Shown one piece after another: positions 1-7,954 of a DNA stretch of 39,371 bases (its first letter is position 1; each line of letters begins with the position of its first letter). Source of the DNA: CAYMTN01 sp964393335 (lineage in GTDB: Bacteria; Chloroflexota; Anaerolineae; Aggregatilineales; Aggregatilineaceae). Location of the stretch: contig CAYMTN010000021.1 of NCBI GenBank assembly GCA_964393335.1, positions 1 through 39,371 of the forward strand, in the 5' to 3' direction. The notes under the pieces are model-generated. The model was not told the origin of the DNA, did not search any database, and saw only the letters and a list, made by a program, of their open reading frames with translations. Made by a program: the position numbers and the translations under genes.

Positions 1-1
1 A

Positions 2-111
2 CCAGGGGCCATCGGCCCCTGGACCCCGCCTTCCGCCGCGCCGCGCCGGAAGGCCAGTCGAAGTTTAGGCCCACCTTTTTCAAACGTGGCGGGGTATGGG
101 GCAGCGCCCCA
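2..111. repeat. Cluster of GC-rich intergenic hairpins
   Basis: Three perfect inverted repeats lie in 110 bp: 2-10 with 14-22 (9 bp, loop ATC), 28-35 with 47-54 (8 bp), and 97-102 with 106-111 (6 bp, loop AGC). No open frame in this stretch looks like a gene. The look is that of REP-like intergenic palindromes. Whether the unit recurs elsewhere in the genome cannot be judged here, as no second copy was seen in the window. Confidence 0.5.
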
Positions 112-150
112 CCAAAACTCGTGTGTTATTTCCGCCGGTCTGTACTAGGC

Positions 151-177
151 AAAAAAACAGGCGGAAAATCCGCCTGT
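151..177 (-). terminator. Rho-independent terminator of trxA
   Basis: A perfect 9-bp stem (157-165 with 169-177, loop AAA) is followed on the minus strand by seven T residues (A151-A157 on the plus strand). It lies 22 bp past the trxA stop codon and has the classic intrinsic terminator form. Confidence 0.9.
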
Positions 178-198
178 CGTGATGGTTTGGAGGGGGTG

Positions 199-528
199 TC
201 AGCCGAGATGCCGCGAAATCTTCGGCTCGAGCTGGGGCAGCGGCATAAAGCCGGTGATCCGTTCGGCGACTTCGCCGTTTTTGAACAGCATCAGCGTGGG
301 AATGCCCATGATACCGTAGCGAATCAAGATGTTCTGGTTGGTGTCGGCGTCAACCTTGCCTACACGCATTTGGCCTTCGTATTTCTCGGCTAGTTGATCG
401 ACCAACGGGGCGATCATCCGGCAGGGGGCGCACCACTCGGCCCAGAAATCGATCAGGATCGGCACGTCAGCCTGCAACACGTCCTGCTCGAACGTGGCCT
501 CGGTTATTTCGAACGTCTTGTCACCCAT
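199..528 (-). CDS. trxA: Thioredoxin
   Basis: A 109-residue thioredoxin, the usual length of the family. The redox motif WCAPC (W32, C33, C36) sits after the second beta strand, the buried Asp is D27, and the cis-proline loop GIPT follows near residue 77. It is a cytoplasmic disulfide reductase, normally reduced by thioredoxin reductase, which is not in the window. The ATG at 528 directly precedes the conserved GDKTFEIT start. The AAGGAG upstream is about 14 nt away, longer than ideal, but no better start is visible. The gene stands alone, with a promoter at 579-606 and a strong terminator at 151-177. Confidence 0.97.
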   Translation of the reverse strand: MGDKTFEITEATFEQDVLQADVPILIDFWAEWCAPCRMIAPLVDQLAEKYEGQMRVGKVDADTNQNILIRYGIMGIPTLMLFKNGEVAERITGFMPLPQLEPKISRHLG

Positions 529-578
529 GTCGTTTTTTCAGACTCCTTCATTTGACTCGCGCGAGCGTGATTGGTGGG

Positions 579-606
579 ATGCTACCGTGTTTCCGCGTTG
601 TGTCAA
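579..606 (-). promoter_or_regulatory. Promoter of trxA
   Basis: Read on the minus strand: TTGACA (601-606) and TAGCAT (579-584) with a 16-bp spacer. The -35 is a perfect sigma-70 match and the -10 matches 4 of 6. The leader would be about 40-45 nt. Inferred from sequence only. Confidence 0.6.
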
Positions 607-949
607 GATGATCCCAGATACTTTGTCTCCAAACTATACCATGATTGGCCGGGCTTGCCCAACGCCCGTTGCGCCGGGGTGTGTATCTCACGCTGGGGGC
701 GACTCCGCGAGTCAAATCAAAGGTTTTGGTAGGAGTGGTGCTTCGAATCGCCGGTTCGTCAGCAGCGCCCAATTGGCGTCAATTCACTGATCCTTGCACC
801 GACTTCTGGGCTTTCGTACGTTCGCGAAAAGCCTCACCCCTGGCCGAATGGCGGCTCCATTCTGATGGAGAGGGGAAAAGGGGCTGGAGGTTAAGAGGTG
901 AGGCTGGCTTACGCCACTTCCAGGACTGCTATCCCTTCGAAAAGGAGAG
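607..949. other. Non-coding gap, no gene seen
   Basis: About 340 bp between the trxA promoter and the next promoter element. Short open frames exist on both strands, but none has a ribosome site, a recognisable motif or the codon pattern of the neighbours. No tRNA or structured RNA could be folded convincingly. Confidence 0.4.
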
Positions 950-955
950 TATAAT
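950..955 (+). promoter_or_regulatory. -10 element before the propeller gene
   Basis: A perfect TATAAT stands 24 bp before the start codon at 979. The -35 position (about 927-932) is poor, so this may depend on an activator or an alternative contact. Confidence 0.4.
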
Positions 956-978
956 TTGTTACAGTAGAGGAGGCGATA

Positions 979-2016
979 ATGAACAAATGGATATGGAGAC
1001 TGCTGGCGCTTCTGATGGCCGTGACGATGGTGAGTTGGACGGGAGCGGACGCCAAGTCCAATCCGGGCACAATCCGCCAGCAAGTCAGCCGCCTCATCGC
1101 GTTTAGGGCGGAACGCGACGGCAACGACGAAATCTACGTGATGAACGCTGACGGCAGCGATCCGCTCAACCTGACTCAGAACGAAGCACTCGACCGGGAT
1201 CCGGTCTGGTCGCCGGATGGCAGCCAGATCGCCTTTGTGTCGGAGCGCGACGGCAACAGCGAAATCTACGTGATGAATGCCGATGGCAGCGACCCGCGTA
1301 ACCTGACTCAGAATGAGGCGCATGATTATTGGGCGTTTTGGTCACCGGACGGCAGCCAGATCGCGTTTGAGTCGGATCGAGACGGTAACGACGAAATCAT
1401 TGTGATGAATGCGGATGGCAGTGATCCGCTCAACCTAACCCAAAATAAGACGGATGACAAAGAGTTGGCCTGGTCGCCAGACGGCAGCCAGATCGCGTTC
1501 CGGTCTAACCGCGATGGCAACTGGGAGATCTACGTGATGAACGCCGACGGCAGCGATCCGCTCTGCCTGACCGATAACAAGGCCAGGGATTATTGGCCAG
1601 TCTGGTCGCCGGACGGGAGTCAGATTGCTTTTGTGTCAGACCGCGATGGCAACGACGAAATTTATACAATGAGCGCCGACGGTAATGATCTGCTCAACCT
1701 GACTCAAAACGAAGCGGATGACACCTGGCCGGTCTGGTCACCGGATGACAGCCAGATCGTCTTTGTGGCAGAACGCGATGGTAACCAAGAAATTTATGTG
1801 ATGAATGCCGACGGCAGCGATCCGCTCAACCTGACCATGAACGAGATGTATGATTATTGGCCAAGTTGGTCACCAGACGACGGCCAGATCGTCTTTGTGT
1901 CGGAGCGCGACGGCAACCAAGAAATCTATGTCATGAACGTGGACGGCAGCGATCCGCTCAACCTGACCATGAACGAGGCGCTTGACCTGGGTCCAGTCTG
2001 GTCGCCCGCGCCCTGA
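979..2016 (+). CDS. Secreted TolB/PD40-type beta-propeller protein
   Basis: 345 residues. An N-terminal signal peptide (residues 1 to about 26, ending ADA) is followed by seven near-identical 44-residue repeats. Each carries RDGNxEIYVMNADGSDP, then NLT, and ends WSPDGSQIAF. This is the PD40/WD40-like repeat of TolB and DPP-IV-type propellers, and seven copies suit one closed seven-bladed propeller. The repeats are 132 bp at DNA level and very similar to one another, which suggests recent internal duplication. AGGAGG lies 8 nt before the ATG. The DxDGxxEIY loops may bind metal, by analogy. It is an extracytoplasmic binding or scaffold protein of unknown ligand. The gene is lower in GC than the neighbouring housekeeping genes and abuts a transposase fragment, so it may have been acquired by transfer. 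Confidence 0.85.
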   Translation: MNKWIWRLLALLMAVTMVSWTGADAKSNPGTIRQQVSRLIAFRAERDGNDEIYVMNADGSDPLNLTQNEALDRDPVWSPDGSQIAFVSERDGNSEIYVMNADGSDPRNLTQNEAHDYWAFWSPDGSQIAFESDRDGNDEIIVMNADGSDPLNLTQNKTDDKELAWSPDGSQIAFRSNRDGNWEIYVMNADGSDPLCLTDNKARDYWPVWSPDGSQIAFVSDRDGNDEIYTMSADGNDLLNLTQNEADDTWPVWSPDDSQIVFVAERDGNQEIYVMNADGSDPLNLTMNEMYDYWPSWSPDDGQIVFVSERDGNQEIYVMNVDGSDPLNLTMNEALDLGPVWSPAP

Positions 2017-2350
2017 CAACAGACACCGCTGTGCTGCCGAGTGGTATCGACATATGCAAACGCCGCTCTTTCAAGGCGAAATCTGGAAAATTACTCGTCC
2101 CCTTCAGCAGGCCGACTTAGCCGACCATGCCCGCTATTTTGAACACCATCAGCACCGGATGCAATATCACGAATTCCGCGAAGAAGGTTGGTTGATTGGC
2201 TCTGGCCCCGTTGAAAGTGAGGTCAAACAGTACAAAGCCCGTCTGACTGGGCCAGGGATGCGGTGGGCGCGTCCCCATGCTGAACGCATGTTAGTCATTC
2301 GTTCTGCTGTGTTGAGCAACGATTTCGATACCTTGTGGGCAGCGGCTTGA
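2017..2350 (+). pseudogene. C-terminal fragment of a transposase
   Basis: An open frame continuing to 2350 encodes only the C-terminal part of a transposase. The clearest blocks are EGWLIGSGPVES, VKQYKARLTGPGMRW and a closing helix with VIRSAVLSNDFDTLW. The GSGxVES ... GMRW arrangement resembles ISKra4-like DDE transposases; the family call is from memory. No ribosome site is present, the frame overlaps the stop of the upstream gene, and the catalytic N-terminal two thirds are missing. It is a relic of an insertion sequence with the left end lost. After the stop, 2355-2380 could be the remaining right end. Confidence 0.7.
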
Positions 2351-2395
2351 AAACTCGCCCCAGATTTGGATTGCACCCCCCACTTCCACATCCCG

Positions 2396-2424
2396 TTGAC
2401 GCTGGCGAATGCGCGTGTTATGCT
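2396..2424 (+). promoter_or_regulatory. Promoter of hrcA
   Basis: TTGACG (2396-2401) and TATGCT (2419-2424) are separated by exactly 17 bp (5/6 and 4/6 matches to sigma-70). The start point would be near 2431, leaving a leader of about 60 nt. The -10 box is the left part of the operator at 2420-2452. Confidence 0.65.
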
Positions 2425-2452
2425 CATAGCCATGAGCATACGCACATGCTCA
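2420..2452 (+). promoter_or_regulatory. Three-half-site operator over the hrcA start point
   Basis: ATGCTCA (2420-2426), its complement TGAGCAT (2433-2439) and ATGCTCA again (2446-2452) start exactly 13 bp apart. The first two form a 9-bp perfect inverted repeat (2419-2427 with 2432-2440). The array covers the -10 box and start region, so a bound protein would block transcription. It is not the CIRCE sequence (TTAGCACTC-N9-GAGTGCTAA). The regulator, HrcA itself or another protein, is unknown. Confidence 0.6.
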
Positions 2453-2490
2453 GCACGCCCTGTTAGAAACCTGTCGAGGGAAATGATCGT

Positions 2491-3573
2491 ATGATGTCAC
2501 TGCCCGAAAATCCGCCCCAGCCGGAGGATGAATCCGCGCTGCCCGAACTGACCGAACGCCAGGAGTACATCCTGTCGCTGGTCGTGCGCGAATACATCCG
2601 CGAGGCGCAGCCGGTCGGGTCAAAAACGGTGGTCGAGCAGTCCGACCTGGGCGTGAGCAGCGCCACCGTGCGTAATGAAATGGGCGTCCTGGAACAGCAC
2701 GGCCTGATCTACGCGCCGCATACGTCGGCGGGGCGCGTGCCGACGCGCCAGGGCTACCGCTATTTTGTGCGGCGCTTGCTGACGGCGGGCGGGCTGTCGA
2801 TCTCCGAACGGCGCGTGATCACGCACGCGTTTGAAAAAGCGCCGCACAACGTCGAAGAATGGCCGCGCATCGCCGCGATGATGCTGTCGCGCACGGCGCA
2901 GACGGCGGCCCTGGTCACGGCACCCCGCGCGATAGAAAACCAGTTCAAACACCTGGAACTGATCAATACGCAGGGGCGGTTGGTGCTGATGGTGCTGGTC
3001 CTGCAAGGCGGCAGCGTGCAGCAGCAGGTCCTCACGCTGACCGATCCGGTGCCGCAAGACGTGCTCTCGCACACGGCGCACATCATCAATCTGAACTGCG
3101 CCGGGATGACGGCTGATCAGGTGCGCCGCCGGACGCGCGTGCAATCCGACGAGCTGGCGCGCGAAATCGGTGAGCTGGTGGCGGACGCGATGGCCCAATT
3201 TCACCAGCAGACCACGCGCGACATTTATCGCTACGGCCTGGGTGAAAGCCTGACCGCCTTCAACGAAGAGGAAGTCCAACAGATCGTGCGCGTGCTCGAA
3301 GAAGAAGAACTGCTCGAAACGATCCTGCGCGAAATGCTGGCCCCCGACCAGCCGGATTTACGCATCGTCGTGGCGGGCGAAGACCGGTGGGAGAATCTGG
3401 GACACCTCAGCATGGTATTGGGCCGCTACGGGACTCCGCGCTCGCGGGGTGCCCTGGGCGTGGTAGGGCCAACGCGCATGCGGTACGGGCGGGCTGTGAG
3501 CGCCGTGCGTTACGTGGCCGACCTGATGTCCGGCATGTTGGATGACGTGTACGGCGAGCCGGATAACCAGTAG
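2491..3573 (+). CDS. hrcA: Heat-inducible transcription repressor HrcA
   Basis: 360 residues, typical for HrcA. The N-terminal winged helix covers about residues 10-90, with the signatures ELTERQEYIL, PVGSKT, SSATVRNEM, LEQHGLI and HTSAGRVPTRQGYRYF. The rest is the GAF-like dimerisation and inserted domain, including the late motif PTRMRYGRAV. HrcA represses chaperone genes and is kept active by GroEL, according to family knowledge. GAGGG lies 10 nt before the first of two adjacent ATG codons (2491 and 2494). The gene has its own promoter with an operator-like array (2396-2452). It heads the hrcA-grpE-dnaK-dnaJ-prmA series but is separated from grpE by two unrelated genes. Confidence 0.95.
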   Translation: MMSLPENPPQPEDESALPELTERQEYILSLVVREYIREAQPVGSKTVVEQSDLGVSSATVRNEMGVLEQHGLIYAPHTSAGRVPTRQGYRYFVRRLLTAGGLSISERRVITHAFEKAPHNVEEWPRIAAMMLSRTAQTAALVTAPRAIENQFKHLELINTQGRLVLMVLVLQGGSVQQQVLTLTDPVPQDVLSHTAHIINLNCAGMTADQVRRRTRVQSDELAREIGELVADAMAQFHQQTTRDIYRYGLGESLTAFNEEEVQQIVRVLEEEELLETILREMLAPDQPDLRIVVAGEDRWENLGHLSMVLGRYGTPRSRGALGVVGPTRMRYGRAVSAVRYVADLMSGMLDDVYGEPDNQ

Positions 3574-3728
3574 CGTGTCAGCGGACTGTCAGCCTGTCGT
3601 CGGTGAATATCCCCCAATTTTGCGCTTCGCAGCCGTATAACAGGGTAGAAGTACGTCCTCATCGGGGGCGCTCGCCCTGGTCTGCTGTGTGCCCCGGCCC
3701 CCCGGTTAGCGTTCAGGGAGCGGGAACC

Positions 3729-5645
3729 ATGTTATCCCGGTACAGTCTCATTCGTGTGCTGCTGGCGGCGCTGATTACAGCGGGGCTGGTATTGTCCCCC
3801 TGGCGGCCGTCACCGCCGCCGCCTGTCCGTGCCGCTTCGGGCACGACGGACCGGTTCGAGCCAGCCGCCTGCTGGTTCGAGATTCCGGCCCGGTTCACCG
3901 AAGGAACGGACATCCAATGCGGGTACGTGACCGTGCCGGAGCATCACGCCGATCCGGGTGGCCCGGCGATCCGGCTGGCGGTGGCCGTGATCAAAAGTAC
4001 CGGCGATCACCCCGCGCCCGATCCGCTGGTGATCGAGTCGGGCGGGCCGGGAGTCTCGTCGCTGCTGTCGGCCCCGTCGCTGCTCAGTTTGGATACGTTC
4101 CGCGCGGCGCGTGACCTGGTGGTCGTCGAGCAGCGCGGTATTGGCGAATCGCAGCCGGACCTGACCTGCGAAGCAGGCGAGCGTCTGGTCCGCGAGATGT
4201 ACGGCAAAAACCCCAGCATCGAGAAAGTTTTCGAGCTTGAGGAAGCCGTTTTGCAGCCGTGCCGCGCGCGCCTGGAAACACGCGGGATCGACCTCTCGGC
4301 CTATAACAGCGTCGAAAACGCGGCGGATTTTCCGCTGGTAATGGATGCGCTGGGCTACGATACGTTCAATTTTTACGGCATTTCGTATGCGTCCGCGCTG
4401 GGGCAGCACCTGATGCGCGATTACCCGGACCGGCTGCGCAGTGTCGTGTTGGATGCGGTCGTGCCGCTGCCGGTTGACTTCACCGAGACAGCGCCCCGCA
4501 CGACGGAACGCGCGTTCCGCGAGCTGTTCGACCGCTGCGCCGCCGATCCGGTGTGTAACGCGCAGTTCCCCGACCTGGAAACCGTTTTTTACGACCTGGT
4601 GGCGCAGTATGACGCCGCCCCGGTCACGGTGACGCTCGAGGATCCCTGGGACGGCGGCACAGTTGAGGCAGTCGTCACGGGTGTCGATCTGGTAATGGCG
4701 CTGTACACGCAGCTCTATTCGACGGCTGCTATCCCGCTGCTGCCGGCGAGCATCTACGCGCTGGCTGGCGGTAACCTGCATTTCATCGAGCAGTACGTCT
4801 CGCCAACCCGCTTCGGCGGGCTGCGCGTGACGAGCGGCATGAGCAACTCGGTGATGTGCACGGAGTTCGCCGCCGACAGCCACCCGCAGGATCACGTCGC
4901 GGGTGTGCATCCGGCGGTGGCCGCCGCGATGCTGAACTACATGGATTACCGGCACGTGTGCGCGGTGTGGGAGGTTGACCCGCTGCCCGCCGACGCGCGC
5001 CAGCCGGTCAGCAGTGACGTCCCGGTGCTGCTGTTGTCCGGCGAGTTCGACCCGATCACGCCCCCGGAGAACGCCGCGTCAGTGGCGGCGTTACTCAGCC
5101 ACAGTTACGCCTACGTCTTTCCCGGCGTGGGACACGGCTCGATGGGCAGCGGGGCGTGCGGGCTGTCGATTGTGCTGGACTTTGTCGACGACCCGACCCG
5201 CGCCCCGGACGCGAGTTGCCTGGAAGCTGCGCCGGTAGCCTTCGTGCTGTCGTTGGAGATGCCCGCCATCACGCTGGAACCGGTGACGGTGAGCGCCTAT
5301 GGCGTTCGCAGCGTCAAGCCGCAGGGGTGGCGGGAGGTCGAGCCGGGGCTGTATGCTGCGCCAGGCTGTACGGCGTTCATCGGCTTTTATGCGATGCCGG
5401 ACTGGGACACGGCGCTGGTCACGTTCGGCGTGTCAGAAGTCAGCGGTTCGTTTGACGTGGGCGACCTGCTGTGGACGGCCTACGGCCTGGACATGCCGGA
5501 TTATATCGGCACGCTGGTCATCGCCAGCGCGCCGGGCGGCGGCGTGTACGTCGTGGGTCTGATCAGCCAGACCGCCGGAGAACTGGCCCAGTTGACGGAT
5601 GCGGCGCTGCTGCCTGCGTTGGAAGCGCTCGTGCCGGTGGGGTAG
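3729..5645 (+). CDS. Secreted alpha/beta hydrolase, tripeptidyl-aminopeptidase-like (S33)
   Basis: 638 residues from the ATG at 3729, which has GGGAGCGGG just upstream and opens a signal peptide (residues 1 to about 38). An upstream in-frame start at 3603 would add 42 residues that do not look like protein. The fold is alpha/beta hydrolase: oxyanion region ESGGPG, nucleophile elbow GISYA (Ser219), acid in GEFDPIT (Asp441) and His469 in GVGHGSM. The part around 360-480 matches the TAP-like C-terminal domain of tripeptidyl aminopeptidases and proline iminopeptidases of family S33. The last 120 residues or so form an extra domain with no motif I recognise. It is probably an extracytoplasmic exopeptidase or esterase; the substrate is unknown. 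It interrupts the heat-shock gene series. Confidence 0.8.
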   Translation: MLSRYSLIRVLLAALITAGLVLSPWRPSPPPPVRAASGTTDRFEPAACWFEIPARFTEGTDIQCGYVTVPEHHADPGGPAIRLAVAVIKSTGDHPAPDPLVIESGGPGVSSLLSAPSLLSLDTFRAARDLVVVEQRGIGESQPDLTCEAGERLVREMYGKNPSIEKVFELEEAVLQPCRARLETRGIDLSAYNSVENAADFPLVMDALGYDTFNFYGISYASALGQHLMRDYPDRLRSVVLDAVVPLPVDFTETAPRTTERAFRELFDRCAADPVCNAQFPDLETVFYDLVAQYDAAPVTVTLEDPWDGGTVEAVVTGVDLVMALYTQLYSTAAIPLLPASIYALAGGNLHFIEQYVSPTRFGGLRVTSGMSNSVMCTEFAADSHPQDHVAGVHPAVAAAMLNYMDYRHVCAVWEVDPLPADARQPVSSDVPVLLLSGEFDPITPPENAASVAALLSHSYAYVFPGVGHGSMGSGACGLSIVLDFVDDPTRAPDASCLEAAPVAFVLSLEMPAITLEPVTVSAYGVRSVKPQGWREVEPGLYAAPGCTAFIGFYAMPDWDTALVTFGVSEVSGSFDVGDLLWTAYGLDMPDYIGTLVIASAPGGGVYVVGLISQTAGELAQLTDAALLPALEALVPVG

Positions 5646-5781
5646 GCGCATGTTTGATTCCGTATAAGGCGAATTTGCGTCAGAGTCCGGTTCGTTTGGC
5701 TCAGTAGTGTTCCCCTTGGTCACCAGGAATTCCTCTCACTTGTGGGCATTCCAGTTATATACTGATTTGGACTCAATCAGC

Positions 5782-5811
5782 TTTACTATTAATGGAAATA
5801 TGTCATATACT
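5782..5811 (+). promoter_or_regulatory. Promoter of the M29-like gene
   Basis: TTTACT (5782-5787) and TATACT (5806-5811) with an 18-bp spacer, inside an AT-rich stretch that differs sharply from the flanking GC-rich genes. The start codon is 40 bp downstream. Confidence 0.5.
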
Positions 5812-5851
5812 CATCATACAGACCTAACCATGGATTTTGAGGAGGAATATC

Positions 5852-6946
5852 ATGATTGAAGGTTTTGCGTCCAAAATGGCCAAGGTGTTAGCTGAGTATT
5901 CTGTTCCCATTCGCAAAGGTGATTATGTCCGCATTGCCGGATCAATCCACGCCCTGCCGCTTGTCGAAGCATTGTTCAGTGCCGTGCTGCGCCGCGGTGG
6001 AAACCCAAGCGTGGAACTTTGGTCGGAAAGTTTGTACGAGATCTTTTTGCGAGAGGCCAGTGATGAACAAATAGCCTGGCGCGATCCGGCTCTTTCTTCT
6101 ATCGCCGACAAATTGGACGTCTATTATGGCATCGTGGCGCTGGCCAACACGCGGGTCTCGAGCGCCATCGACCCGGTACGCGTGGAGAAATGTCAGCAAG
6201 CGCTGAGGCCGTTCAATCAGCGCATAGCCGATGGTACGCTGCGCTGGAACAATACGATCTGGCCGACAAACGCCGCTGCCCAGGAAGCGGACATGGGGTT
6301 ATTGGCCTATCAGGAGTTTGTTTACAAAGCCTGCGGGCTTGACCAACCTGATCCCGTTGCTTATTGGGAGAAGTTTCGCGCGAAACAGGCGCGTCTTGTC
6401 GCGTGGCTGAAGGGCAAAAGCCGCTGCGAAGTACGCGGTCCTGGCATTGATCTAACATTCAGTTTTGCCGGGCGGCCCTGGGCGAACTATCACGGCGAAC
6501 ACCATTTCCCCGACGGTGAGATTTTCACTTCTCCGCTGGAAGATTCGGTCAACGGGCAGGTTGAGTTCAGTTATCCTGCCGAAACGGCAGGAGGAAGCCC
6601 GGTCAGCGGCGTCAAGCTGGTCTTCAAAGATGGTGTTGTCGTGCAAGCCAGCGCGAAAGAACATGACGATGTGCTGCAGACGATCCTAAAGACAGACGAT
6701 GGCGCACGCCGGATCGGGTTATTCGGCATTGGTACGAATACCGGTATACAGAAGTTCGTCAATTCGATGCTGTTTGACGTCAAGATCGCCGGGACAGTTC
6801 ACCTTGTACTGGGCCAGAGTATGTCCGAAAGTGGCGGCGTGAACCAGAGCGCGATGCAGTGGGCGATGCTGCAAGGCATGCAGCATGGCGGCGAAATCAT
6901 GATCGACGGCGAGTTGTTCTATCGAAGTGGAGAGTTCTTGGTATAG
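5852..6946 (+). CDS. M29-family aminopeptidase-like protein, metal site incomplete
   Basis: 364 residues from the ATG at 5852, preceded by GAGGAGG. The sequence follows the aminopeptidase T/AmpS (M29) fold throughout, for example PDGEIFTSPLEDSVNG, FGIGTNTGIQ, TVHLVLGQS and a GGEIMIDGELF end. Family enzymes bind two metals through Glu, Glu, His and the His and Asp of a late HWD motif. Here Glu223 and His317 are kept. The second Glu (normally GEF) is Leu290 in IGLFGIG, and HWD is replaced by Gln336-Trp-Ala338. Three of five ligands are therefore lost although the frame is intact. The protein may be a non-peptidase or bind a different metal. Base composition is lower in GC than hrcA, dnaK and other neighbours, with AT-rich flanks, suggesting an insertion into the heat-shock block. 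Confidence 0.8.
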   Translation: MIEGFASKMAKVLAEYSVPIRKGDYVRIAGSIHALPLVEALFSAVLRRGGNPSVELWSESLYEIFLREASDEQIAWRDPALSSIADKLDVYYGIVALANTRVSSAIDPVRVEKCQQALRPFNQRIADGTLRWNNTIWPTNAAAQEADMGLLAYQEFVYKACGLDQPDPVAYWEKFRAKQARLVAWLKGKSRCEVRGPGIDLTFSFAGRPWANYHGEHHFPDGEIFTSPLEDSVNGQVEFSYPAETAGGSPVSGVKLVFKDGVVVQASAKEHDDVLQTILKTDDGARRIGLFGIGTNTGIQKFVNSMLFDVKIAGTVHLVLGQSMSESGGVNQSAMQWAMLQGMQHGGEIMIDGELFYRSGEFLV

Positions 6947-6966
6947 GCGCGAACCGGAAAAGAGAT

Positions 6967-7072
6967 AAACTGGGCGCAGGCTTGCTGTTATCCGTCGAGC
7001 AGGCGTCCTTGCATCGTATCACTCAATCCCATCAGAGGAATTCGGCCCGGAGAAACGTCTGACGCCCAGTTT
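6967..7072. other. 106-bp segment closed by a perfect 10-bp inverted repeat
   Basis: AAACTGGGCG (6967-6976) is repeated in inverse at 7063-7072, and the stem can be extended by five more pairs past one bulged A (7062). It fills part of the 313-bp gap between the M29-like gene and grpE, where no gene is seen. It could be a structured RNA or the ends of a very small mobile element. It does not match an RNA family I recognise. Confidence 0.35.
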
Positions 7073-7259
7073 GCTCACATTCGCCCCAAAAACGTGCACG
7101 ATCCTCCCAAATTTGTAAATTTCTGCCACTTTCTACGGTTTTCCTGCGTTTTGTTAATGGATTTCTATCACTGATCCGTTACACTACGTTCGTTATGGGT
7201 GCGCGTGCTGCATTTCGGCGCGTGCCTGATTTTGATCACGATGCTGGAGGTGAGATGGC

Positions 7260-7877
7260 GTGAGCGCGGACAACACACACCCACATAACCAAGCACCCGA
7301 TCCTGAAGCCGGACGCACGCCGGAGACGGGCGCGGCGGCGGTTTCGGGTGACATAGATGAGGCGGCGGAAACAACCGCCGAACAACTCGAAGAAAGCCTG
7401 GACGAGGTTTCGGCTGAGGCGGAGGAATTGATCGTGCAATTACAGCAGGCTGAAAGCCGCGCTGCCGAGTATTTGGAGAGCTTGCAGCGCGAACGGGCCG
7501 CATTTCAGAACTACAAGCGCCGCGTGGAACGCGAACGGGAAGACCAGCGCCAGGCGATAGCCGGCGGGCTGCTGGTCAAGCTGCTGCCCACGCTCGATGA
7601 TTTTCACCGCGCGATGGACGCTGTGCCCGAACCGGATCGCAGCGACTGGTTTCAAGGCGTGGCGATGATCCGGCGCAAACTGGAACGCTTTTTGGAAGAG
7701 GAAGGCGTGACCGAAATGGACGCGCTGGGCGAACCCTTTGACCCGACCTTCCACGAAGCGATCGGGGTGGACCCCGACGCCGGTGCTGAAAGCGGCACGG
7801 TGACACAGGTTTTGCAGCGCGGGTATATGCACAAAGACCGCGTGCTGCGTCCGGCGATGGTCCGGGTCGCAGAGTAA
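7260..7877 (+). CDS. grpE: Nucleotide exchange factor GrpE
   Basis: 205 residues. An acidic variable N-terminus (1 to about 55) leads into a long coiled coil (about 55-110) and then the C-terminal beta domain with the family signature GEPFDPTFHEAIG ... VTQVLQRGYMHKDRVLRPAMVRV. It releases ADP from DnaK and works as a homodimer in the cytoplasm. The start is GTG at 7260, supported by GGAGG at 7246-7250; an ATG five bases earlier runs at once into a stop. dnaK follows after 77 bp in the same direction, so the two are probably cotranscribed. No convincing promoter was found in the upstream gap. Confidence 0.96.
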   Translation: MSADNTHPHNQAPDPEAGRTPETGAAAVSGDIDEAAETTAEQLEESLDEVSAEAEELIVQLQQAESRAAEYLESLQRERAAFQNYKRRVEREREDQRQAIAGGLLVKLLPTLDDFHRAMDAVPEPDRSDWFQGVAMIRRKLERFLEEEGVTEMDALGEPFDPTFHEAIGVDPDAGAESGTVTQVLQRGYMHKDRVLRPAMVRVAE

Positions 7878-7880
7878 GGG

Positions 7881-7906
7881 CGGCGTCAGGCCCCGGCCTG
7901 AAGCCG
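7881..7906 (+). other. Hairpin between grpE and dnaK
   Basis: CGGC-G-TCAGGC pairs with GCCTGA-A-GCCG (10 pairs, one mismatch, loop CCCG). No T-tract follows, so this is more likely an mRNA processing or stability element than a terminator. Confidence 0.3.
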
Positions 7907-7954
7907 TTGATCGTCATTATCCAATCAAACACATCAATTGTGAGGTGACAGCAC

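Noticed and set aside
725..770. tRNA-like 3' end on the minus strand (TTCGAA followed by ACTCCTACCA)
   Set aside because: The T-stem does not pair and no matching 5' acceptor half is found about 75 nt upstream on that strand.
2396..2490. CIRCE element upstream of hrcA
   Set aside because: The TTAGCACTC/GAGTGCTAA arms are not present; the inverted repeat here has a different sequence and spacing.
3603..3728. N-terminal extension of the S33-like hydrolase
   Set aside because: The extra 42 residues precede a good signal peptide, and the ribosome site sits before the ATG at 3729.
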